DNA of 5,038 nt. It comes from Blastocatellia bacterium. GTDB lineage: Bacteria > Acidobacteriota > Blastocatellia > Chloracidobacteriales > JADJPF01. Positions 1-5,038 of this stretch are shown here, in pieces (position 1 is the stretch's first letter; each line of letters starts with the position of its first letter). The translations under genes and the position numbers were made by a program. The notes beneath the pieces are model-generated. The model had not been told where the DNA came from. It saw only the letters and a program-made list of their open reading frames with translations, and made no database searches. The stretch covers positions 1 to 5,038 of the forward strand of contig JAHFUF010000442.1 in the NCBI GenBank assembly GCA_023265235.1. The letters run 5' to 3'.

Positions 1-2236
1 AAACCATTGGGTTCCAGGTAAGGTCTAAGTGAAAAATGACACGAGCATCTTGGAGATTTTGCCCTACAGATAAGGTGTCAGTACCAACAAGTATTGAAAT
101 AGCTTTTTCCGTCTTTAGAGCCAAGTTAGCTTTTTCCTTATGGCCTGCTTCAACTTCGCTCTGTACCCAAGCGTTAGGAGCAAATAACCGAAGCACTTCT
201 TCACGGTTTGCCCGTTTACCATTTATTTGAATAGGATCTTCATTACCTTTAGCGGTACTCATAACTAGACCTATTCCTGATGGTTGAATCTCTGGGCTAG
301 AAAGCAAGGATTTATAAACAGTAAATGCAGTATCAGCAAATTGACTAACAAGCAGTATTTTTTGACCTTGAGAAATAGCCTTATAAACATTATCAAGCAC
401 TAAAGCTAGTTTTGGGTCAGCCTGAAATAAAGAAGCAAATTCTGCTTCAACTTTATCTAACAAGCGTATATCAGCTTCACTATCTTTAATTAGCTTATTC
501 TTAAGGGGGTTTAGAGTTTTTCTCTTTCTAGCTTCTTCAATCAGCCTAAGCACACGCCTTTGACGGATTTTTGTTACTCGTTCTTCAACCAACCAACCTT
601 CACGAGCAGAGTCTAACGCATCTTCAATAATATCTTCTGAAATATTGTAATAACTAGCTAACCACCTAGCTACATCATCTTCTGAATCTTTAACTTGTGA
701 GAGTTGTTCTGTTAGCGTTTTTGCTTTTTGTTGCATTCCTTGTAAAGTGTGTCGAAATGCAGCCATAGAAGATTCAGCACGTTTTAATAAGAAAAACCGA
801 TGAGTGCCAGAAATTTTCCACTCAACATCTGAATCAGCAGTAAGGTAACGAACAGGGTTAAAATAAGGTAGCCTAATACTTTCTACTACACTCAACAATG
901 TGCGAAAAGCAGATTGTTCGGCAGAAGTATAGGGCACTATATCTAATTTAGGTTCTCTAGGCGCATAGTAAACACCAGCATTTCCCATCTCGCGTAATTG
1001 GCGGCGAGTTCGCTGCAAGACTGTTAAACCATAAACACGTTGAAAGATTTCGTCTGATTCTTCAAATTCTTTTCTACCAGTACGAAACCCTTTCTTAAAA
1101 CAATCAAACACCCCATCTGCAACATTAAAAGAACTTCTGATAAAAGGCGATAATATGGCAAATACATCACCACGTCTGTTATTCCAAGGAGTAGCTGTAA
1201 GCAGAATACCTTTAGCTAAACCCGTAGCATCTCTTAAATTGCGGTGAAATCTGTTGCCTGGATTTCGCAAGTCTTGATGTGCTTCTTCAACAATTACAAC
1301 ATCAATACCGCGTAATTGACTAGCAGCTTCTTGGACAGGTAAGCGTTTAAAAACGTCTTTGTTAATAACTACAACATCTCTACCTTCTTCTAATCCAACA
1401 ACTGCCAATTCTTTTCGCCAGTTTCGCTCTAGCTTACGTGGAGTTAGAATAGCAGCTTTTTTTAAGCTATTCTGCTCGCGCATTGTTTTAATAACAGCAC
1501 AAGTGGTTCTAGTTTTGCCAAGTCCAACAGAATCAGCAAGCATAGAAACATTAAAGCGTCTTAATCTAGCAATTGTTTCTGCTATCCCACGAACTTGATG
1601 AGGGAATAACTTTGCCTTTTCAGTTAGCGTTTGGGAAACTTCCACGATTTCATCAGAGTAAGATTTAAATAAAAAGGCTGCTGAGAGTAAGCTATCATCT
1701 ATTTTTTTGGCCCCAAGTCTTTCTATAACCTTATTAAGGCCAATAGTTTGAAGCTTATCTATTAATAATAGCCCATTACTAACAAGATAACCTCTAACTT
1801 GAATATCCCAAAAACGCTGTTTATAGCCATTTTGTAGGTTATTAAGCATATCCCAATGGGCTATATCATCATTTAACCGAATATGCCCTAAGGCTATATG
1901 TCCTAGAGAGTGTTTAATAAGAGAATCTCTACTTGGTTCATCTAATTTTTCATTAAGAAGAACCCAGAAACTATCTTTATTAGAAAGTAATATAGAGTCT
2001 GGAGATTTTTCTCCACATTTGCTAAAAAATCGTGGAAACCCTAGCAAACCAATGCTTTGCCAATAATATTCGTCTGTTAGGTCCTTTGTAGAAAAATTTT
2101 TCAAATATATAGTATGTTCTTGTAGCTTCAACTTTGCCTTGGTTAAAATAGAAAGGTAGTTCGTAGGTAACTCTTGGCTCAGTTGATTATTCACACTACG
2201 AGCTACTAAAGGGTTTTTTGTAATAATTTTGCTCAT
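1..2236 (-). CDS. SNF2/HepA-like DEAD-box-superfamily helicase, C-terminus off the window
   Basis: An uninterrupted frame starts at ATG 2236 and runs off the left edge (745 codons visible). The upstream frame is open to a TAA at 2297-2299 but holds no other ATG, GTG or TTG, so this start is forced; a weak AGG lies 12 bases upstream. Seen: about 210 N-terminal residues of another type, then FPHQ (211-214), motif I DSVGLGKT (235-242, Lys241), motif II VEEAH (316-320), motif III TATPW (347-351), a long helical insert with KRAESS (485-490), then the second RecA lobe with LLVSQF (628-633), TDTLSVGQNLQDA (719-731) and DLTWNP (738-743). The QRxGRxxR motif VI expected next lies beyond the edge. Such proteins are ATP-driven DNA or nucleoprotein translocases, often found in repair, restriction or phage-defence loci; the substrate here is unknown. 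Oddities: motif II begins with Glu, and the N-terminal part resembles an inactive metallopeptidase. Superfamily assignment is firm; biological role is not. Confidence 0.93.
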   Translation of the reverse strand, partial: MSKIITKNPLVARSVNNQLSQELPTNYLSILTKAKLKLQEHTIYLKNFSTKDLTDEYYWQSIGLLGFPRFFSKCGEKSPDSILLSNKDSFWVLLNEKLDEPSRDSLIKHSLGHIALGHIRLNDDIAHWDMLNNLQNGYKQRFWDIQVRGYLVSNGLLLIDKLQTIGLNKVIERLGAKKIDDSLLSAAFLFKSYSDEIVEVSQTLTEKAKLFPHQVRGIAETIARLRRFNVSMLADSVGLGKTRTTCAVIKTMREQNSLKKAAILTPRKLERNWRKELAVVGLEEGRDVVVINKDVFKRLPVQEAASQLRGIDVVIVEEAHQDLRNPGNRFHRNLRDATGLAKGILLTATPWNNRRGDVFAILSPFIRSSFNVADGVFDCFKKGFRTGRKEFEESDEIFQRVYGLTVLQRTRRQLREMGNAGVYYAPREPKLDIVPYTSAEQSAFRTLLSVVESIRLPYFNPVRYLTADSDVEWKISGTHRFFLLKRAESSMAAFRHTLQGMQQKAKTLTEQLSQVKDSEDDVARWLASYYNISEDIIEDALDSAREGWLVEERVTKIRQRRVLRLIEEARKRKTLNPLKNKLIKDSEADIRLLDKVEAEFASLFQADPKLALVLDNVYKAISQGQKILLVSQFADTAFTVYKSLLSSPEIQPSGIGLVMSTAKGNEDPIQINGKRANREEVLRLFAPNAWVQSEVEAGHKEKANLALKTEKAISILVGTDTLSVGQNLQDARVIFHLDLTWNPMV
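1757..1969 (-). other. Degenerate metallopeptidase-like N-terminal segment of the helicase
   Basis: Residues about 90-160 of the helicase read like the active-site region of HExxH-type metallopeptidases. A strand ending WVLLNE is followed by a helix with HSLGHIALGH at residues 109-118, then an Arg-rich turn, and about 25 residues later a helix-like stretch WDIQVRGYLVSNGLLL (143-158). In ImmA/IrrE-type and DUF2201/VWA-associated peptidases the helix reads HExxHxxLGH and the later segment carries a third metal ligand. Here both motif histidines and the trailing LGH remain, but the catalytic Glu is Ser110, and no clear acidic third ligand stands at the expected place (Asp144 is the nearest). If the match is real, the domain is probably non-catalytic and serves binding or regulation. 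This is motif reading, not a profile hit; coincidence cannot be excluded. Confidence 0.4.
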
Positions 2237-2316
2237 TGTTATGCTAAACCTATCTTCGTGACGCAGGCTTGTTGCTTCGACCCAACACCCCTCATTTTAG
2301 CGGCAGGTAGTTAGAC
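2237..2316. other. 80-base intergenic spacer, GC-richer than its flanks
   Basis: This spacer separates the M48 stop (2317-2319) from the helicase start (2236). Bases 2254-2316 contain about 54% G+C by hand count, well above the surrounding genes, which is the reverse of the usual trend for spacers. The best hairpin is a 5-bp stem, TGTTG paired with CAACA around an 8-base loop on the plus strand, with no following T-run on the minus strand, so no Rho-independent terminator is supported. No clear -35/-10 pair is seen. An 18-codon frame (2295 to 2239, minus) lacks a ribosome-binding site. It could be a fragment of a dispersed repeat or a structured leader; neither is shown. Confidence 0.5.
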
Positions 2317-3390
2317 TTACTCTGATTGTTCTAATGGGTCTTTATCTAGCTTGGCCAGTTCTGCCTTCATTTGATCAAAAGCAGGGCTATTATATTTAGA
2401 ATCTTTTGGTGGTAATTTAACAAAACCCGCTTCCCAATCTAGTGCAAACCCACGATAAGAAGTAAGTGGGTGGGTACCTAAAATAAAGTTTTTCAATTTT
2501 TTTACTGTACCAGTAGTCTTGTTATTTTCTTCAATCCTTTTTAATACTGCGGCAATAGCGCGAGGATTATAGCCCGCTCTGTAAGTAGTATAAAAAGCCT
2601 GTTGATCAGCCTTTAATTCGTCAAACCTTGCTATTCCACTAAGTTTTTCTAAAACTCCAACAACTTTATTTTTTTCATAGGCAAGTAAAAGTTTATCTAA
2701 TGCAATTTCTACTTCTTCTGGACTATTAACCTTGCGTATTCTTGCGAGTAAAAATAATTGACGTGTAAGGGTTTTTTGTAAGTGGGCATAGGTATCATGC
2801 GCAATCTCATGTGCTAATACACCTGCTAGCTCATCCTCTGTCTCTACGGCTTGTAATAACCCTTTTGAAATAACAATTTTCCCACCACCAATAGAAGTAG
2901 CGTTTGGGGCTTCGCTTTGGGTAATAATAAACTTAAGGCTTGTATTAGGTACAATCGTGTATACACCAACAAAACTACCTAATTCATTGACATAGTTTTC
3001 TATTAGCGAATTTTTCAAGCGAAAACTATCATCTATTTGAATTCTTTCAATTGCCTCAGTAAGCCACTGAGAAGCTTCTCCTTTAAAAATATTGACCCCT
3101 TCCCAAGGGATAGGCCCAAATGGGCCTTTGTTTTTTGCTCGTGGCATAGGGGCTTGCCACTCTAGTTTAGCGGCTACTGTTTCAGCTACAGTTCCATTTT
3201 CAGTAGATTTAGCCAAAGGTTGAGGAAGTTCTAATTCTAATCTAACCTCTTGTTTTGTTTGTCCAATACTGGTTGGGGTATTAACCGTTTTGTCTTGAAC
3301 AGGCTTATCTTGAACTACTTGTTGAGCAGAAGCCAAACTAGCAATTAAGAAAATCCATAAAATAATGCTAATAAAGTTTTTATATTTCAT
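2317..3390 (-). CDS. Secreted/periplasmic M48-family zinc metalloprotease
   Basis: The 357-residue protein begins with a signal peptide: Lys2 and Lys4, a hydrophobic core at about 6-20, and a likely cleavage after ASA at 20-22; there is no lipobox Cys. A low-complexity Gln/Thr/Pro-rich linker containing a repeated VQDK follows. The M48 core shows NATSIGGGKIVISKGLL (163-179), the family's strand before the active site, then HEIAH at 194-198 (zinc ligands His194 and His198, catalytic Glu195), FDELKAD with the presumed third ligand Glu258, and THPLTSYR at about 306-313, the family's conserved HP...R region. All catalytic residues are present, so it should be an active endopeptidase of the BepA/LoiP/Oma1 superfamily, which typically handles misfolded or outer-membrane proteins. 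ATG 3390 is chosen because it follows a GGGGGG tract and opens the signal peptide; the longer frame would need TTG at 3408 and would put IFGGL before the basic residues. No membrane helix is apparent beyond the signal peptide. Confidence 0.93.
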   Translation of the reverse strand: MKYKNFISIILWIFLIASLASAQQVVQDKPVQDKTVNTPTSIGQTKQEVRLELELPQPLAKSTENGTVAETVAAKLEWQAPMPRAKNKGPFGPIPWEGVNIFKGEASQWLTEAIERIQIDDSFRLKNSLIENYVNELGSFVGVYTIVPNTSLKFIITQSEAPNATSIGGGKIVISKGLLQAVETEDELAGVLAHEIAHDTYAHLQKTLTRQLFLLARIRKVNSPEEVEIALDKLLLAYEKNKVVGVLEKLSGIARFDELKADQQAFYTTYRAGYNPRAIAAVLKRIEENNKTTGTVKKLKNFILGTHPLTSYRGFALDWEAGFVKLPPKDSKYNSPAFDQMKAELAKLDKDPLEQSE

Positions 3391-3393
3391 AAG

Positions 3394-3399
3394 CCCCCC
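3394..3399 (-). promoter_or_regulatory. Ribosome-binding site of the M48 gene
   Basis: A run of six G on the minus strand ends three bases before ATG 3390. Its upstream half gives an anti-Shine-Dalgarno-like match at usable spacing. It lies between the DUF3565 stop (3405-3407) and the M48 start, and it decides the ATG over the TTG at 3408, which lies upstream of the tract and has nothing comparable in front of it. Confidence 0.55.
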
Positions 3400-3404
3400 A
3401 AAAA

Positions 3405-3632
3405 TCAAGACTTTATCAAAATCAGGCTTTCACCTAATAAGGGTTCTACACCTTCGCATCTTAAGCAATTTAGGCTTGCTCCTAGTTTTTCTTCTCGACC
3501 TTGCTCGTTTATCACCCAAGGTCGAGAAACTAGTGGTGGTTTGTGCCTCATATGTTGGTTATGGCCACAATCAAGTTCTGCTACCCAATAATCTTCTTCA
3601 TCGGTATGAAATCCAACTATTTTTCTTTCCAT
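3405..3632 (-). CDS. DUF3565 family small protein
   Basis: The 75-residue protein opens with MERKIVGFHTDEEDYWVAEL, then CGHNQHMRHKPP (22-33), SRPWV (36-40), a Gly-Arg-Glu stretch, and LNCLRCE (54-60). This order matches the DUF3565 family: an IVGFH.DEE.W.AEL start, CGH.QH.RH.PP, RPWV, and a closing C..C. The function is unknown. Cys22, His24, His27, His30, Cys56 and Cys59 are arranged as a plausible zinc or other metal site, but that is inference. The protein is soluble, with no signal peptide or membrane segment, so it is likely cytoplasmic, unlike its exported neighbours. About 15 residues after the CxxC pair (GVEPLLGESL...) extend past the part of the family I recognise. The ATG is 5 bases after the M36 stop and the stop is 14 bases before the M48 ATG, so co-transcription, and perhaps translational coupling to the M36 gene, is likely. 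No clear Shine-Dalgarno sequence is visible. Confidence 0.9.
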   Translation of the reverse strand: MERKIVGFHTDEEDYWVAELDCGHNQHMRHKPPLVSRPWVINEQGREEKLGASLNCLRCEGVEPLLGESLILIKS

Positions 3633-3637
3633 AAAGT

Positions 3638-5038
3638 TTAATTGGCTGTGCCACTAAGGATTTGTATATCATCTATATACCAACCATCCAACGTAGTACC
3701 ACCATCAGAGACTAAACGAAAACGCACTCGCACTTTTTGCCCATCAAATTTACTTAAGTCAATAGTAGTTTGTTGAAAATCCTTTTGCTCCCCAGTAAAA
3801 GCAGCGATTGCCTGCCAAGGCTGCTCTGGTAGTTTTACTTCTACAAACCCAAAATCAAATCCGCGTTCAATTTGATATTTTTGCCAAAACACTAATCGAC
3901 TGCCTAAAAGCCCTTTTAAGTCAACCTTTTTAACTTTTAACATTGCACTAGTTCGGTTTTGATAGTTTCCATTTGGGCTGTCTGTCCAAGAGCGTGTTGG
4001 GCTATGTGAAAATATGGTGGTTAATTGCCAGTTACTATCAGGGGTAAAATTAGCTGTACCAGTCTCTAATGAATCATCAATCAAGCTCTTTAACCTCAAA
4101 ACACGAGCAGTAGCAATTGTTTGAACAGTTTGACCTTGATTGTTGCTAGCATCCTGATAAGTAACTTCAATTGTATCACCAACACTTGACCCTAATATAC
4201 CATCGCTAGAATTATTACTAGTAAGGCTAATTTTTAGTGTTCCTAAAAATTGCCCTGGGATAGATTTATCTTTGTTAAGGGTTAATGTTTCTTTATCCCC
4301 AGTTTTTTGACTAGAAACTAGGACATTTACTTTATTTTGCTGTATTAAATCCCCATCACCCAAGCGAATTTCTAGAGTTTCTCCATCAAAATAAGACTGT
4401 CGATCTAGGTTAATGACTGCGGTTTTTTGACAATAAGGAGGCATATCAAAAGCTTGTTTTACTTGGCTAGTAGCACCAAGAGAACTTGCACTAAACCCAA
4501 TACCCCGTTTAGCAAAACCTTGCCAAATCATACATTGATTTAGACTACTATTATTTATTTGATCTGCTAGTAGGATTGCGTCCCTACCATCAACCATTGA
4601 GGGGTTAACAGCAGTAATTTTTAAGGCATCTGTAACTAACTGCTCAATCATTTGCTTACCAACTTCAAAACCATAAGCCTCAATAAAATTAGCCCTTACT
4701 TCCCAAAGTGCCTGACACCAAACTTCTCCAACATTATGAACCTCTGTTGTGTCTTTGGTAAATCTAGTTTGGGTTGGGTCAATATCAGCATAAGTAAGAG
4801 AATTAACACTCATTTGCGTACTGTAAGCAAACCGACGAATACCTTTAGTAAAATTATGAGTTACATAACTTCCATAAGGGTAACTAGCTCTAGGGTCATC
4901 CCCAGATTTGCTTAAAATAGACATTGCATACCAATCTGACCAACCCTCGCCCATTCCTGCTGATTGTGTACCTAGGAGGGAAATAACGTTTTGTGGGCCA
5001 CCAACTAAACGAGTAGTGAGACCATGAACATACTCATG
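3638..5038 (-). CDS. M36 (fungalysin-type) secreted metalloprotease with C-terminal Ig-like and jelly-roll domains, 5' end off the window
   Basis: The frame is open from the window edge to TAA 3638-3640, giving 466 residues, and no start is visible. An ATG at 4954 is internal. The fragment begins HEYVHGLTTRLVGG (1-14): His1 and His5 are zinc ligands and Glu2 the catalytic base. GMGEGWSDW follows, with Glu31 as third ligand at the 26-residue spacing known from fungalysins. HNVGEVW (101-107), GRDAILLAD (151-159) and the IWQGFAKRGIGFSA region complete the M36 core, to about residue 200. Residues about 205-313 form a beta-rich segment resembling Ig-like modules of exported peptidases (FDGE, GDTIEVTYQD). 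Residues about 320-464 look like a MAM or immune-inhibitor-A-type jelly roll (WTDSPNGNY, RLVFWQKYQIE, LVSDGGTTLDGWYIDDI), probably for substrate or surface binding. The signal peptide and FTP propeptide expected upstream are outside the window. The enzyme is probably exported and degrades proteins for nutrition. Family call is firm; substrate is unknown. Confidence 0.95.
   Translation of the reverse strand, partial: HEYVHGLTTRLVGGPQNVISLLGTQSAGMGEGWSDWYAMSILSKSGDDPRASYPYGSYVTHNFTKGIRRFAYSTQMSVNSLTYADIDPTQTRFTKDTTEVHNVGEVWCQALWEVRANFIEAYGFEVGKQMIEQLVTDALKITAVNPSMVDGRDAILLADQINNSSLNQCMIWQGFAKRGIGFSASSLGATSQVKQAFDMPPYCQKTAVINLDRQSYFDGETLEIRLGDGDLIQQNKVNVLVSSQKTGDKETLTLNKDKSIPGQFLGTLKISLTSNNSSDGILGSSVGDTIEVTYQDASNNQGQTVQTIATARVLRLKSLIDDSLETGTANFTPDSNWQLTTIFSHSPTRSWTDSPNGNYQNRTSAMLKVKKVDLKGLLGSRLVFWQKYQIERGFDFGFVEVKLPEQPWQAIAAFTGEQKDFQQTTIDLSKFDGQKVRVRFRLVSDGGTTLDGWYIDDIQILSGTAN

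Noticed and set aside
36..230. Plus-strand open frame of 64 codons
   Set aside because: It lies antisense to the helicase second RecA lobe, which has readable conserved motifs; the plus-strand product has no recognisable features.
1359..1598. Plus-strand open frame of 79 codons
   Set aside because: It is the shadow of the helicase motif I region on the opposite strand.
1..2236. Assignment of the helicase to a named defence system such as DISARM or to a restriction system
   Set aside because: No methyltransferase, nuclease or other system partner is visible in the window, and the genes to the left are not shown.
2239..2295. Eighteen-codon minus-strand frame upstream of the helicase, as a leader peptide
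   Set aside because: It has no ribosome-binding site, no codon run typical of attenuators, and only its length to support it.
2254..2316. Possible Rho-independent terminator after the M48 gene
   Set aside because: The best stem is only 5 bp (TGTTG/CAACA) and no T-run follows on the minus strand.
3391..3408. TTG start at 3408 for the M48 gene, and phase variation through the G6 tract
   Set aside because: The ATG at 3390 directly after the G-run gives a clean signal peptide; with that start the tract is outside the coding region, and six G is short for slippage control.
3365..3634. Plus-strand open frame of 89 codons
   Set aside because: It overlaps the whole DUF3565 gene, which matches a known family on the minus strand.
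4652..4915. Plus-strand open frame of 87 codons
   Set aside because: It is antisense to the M36 catalytic core and carries no domain signal.

Overview
The window is a single-strand block. Every gene I can support lies on the minus strand, in transcription order (right to left): a secreted M36 (fungalysin-type) metalloprotease whose 5' end is cut by the window edge, a small DUF3565 protein, a secreted M48 metalloprotease, and a large SNF2-type helicase whose C-terminus is cut by the other edge. Coding density is very high. The gaps are 5, 14 and 80 bases, and no RNA gene, CRISPR array, insertion sequence or tRNA is visible.

The DNA is AT-rich (by eye around 38-40% G+C). The proteins suggest a Gram-negative, probably free-living bacterium. 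The M36 protease followed by an Ig-like domain and a jelly-roll (MAM/immune-inhibitor-like) domain is a style of exported enzyme common in Acidobacteriota (Blastocatellia-type), myxobacteria and Bacteroidota. A low-GC acidobacterial relative is my best guess, but it rests on protein style only and is not secure.

Bases 5038-3638: C-terminal 466 residues of the M36 protease, starting exactly on the HEYVH zinc motif. Bases 3632-3405: a 75-residue DUF3565 protein with Cys/His clusters that look like a metal site. Bases 3390-2317: a 357-residue M48 protease with signal peptide and intact HEIAH. The tight spacing of these three suggests one transcript, perhaps for extracellular or envelope protein processing; the joint role is inference. 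Bases 2316-2237: an 80-base spacer that is more GC-rich than the genes around it, without a convincing terminator.

Bases 2236-1: an SNF2/HepA-like helicase (745 codons visible). Motifs I, II, III and the start of the second RecA lobe are readable. It has two unusual points. The roughly 200 residues before the helicase core contain a HSLGHIALGH segment resembling a zinc-metallopeptidase helix whose catalytic Glu is replaced by Ser. Motif II reads EEAH rather than DEAH. This protein is the most interesting object here. Whether it belongs to a defence or DNA-maintenance island depends on genes left of the window that cannot be seen.
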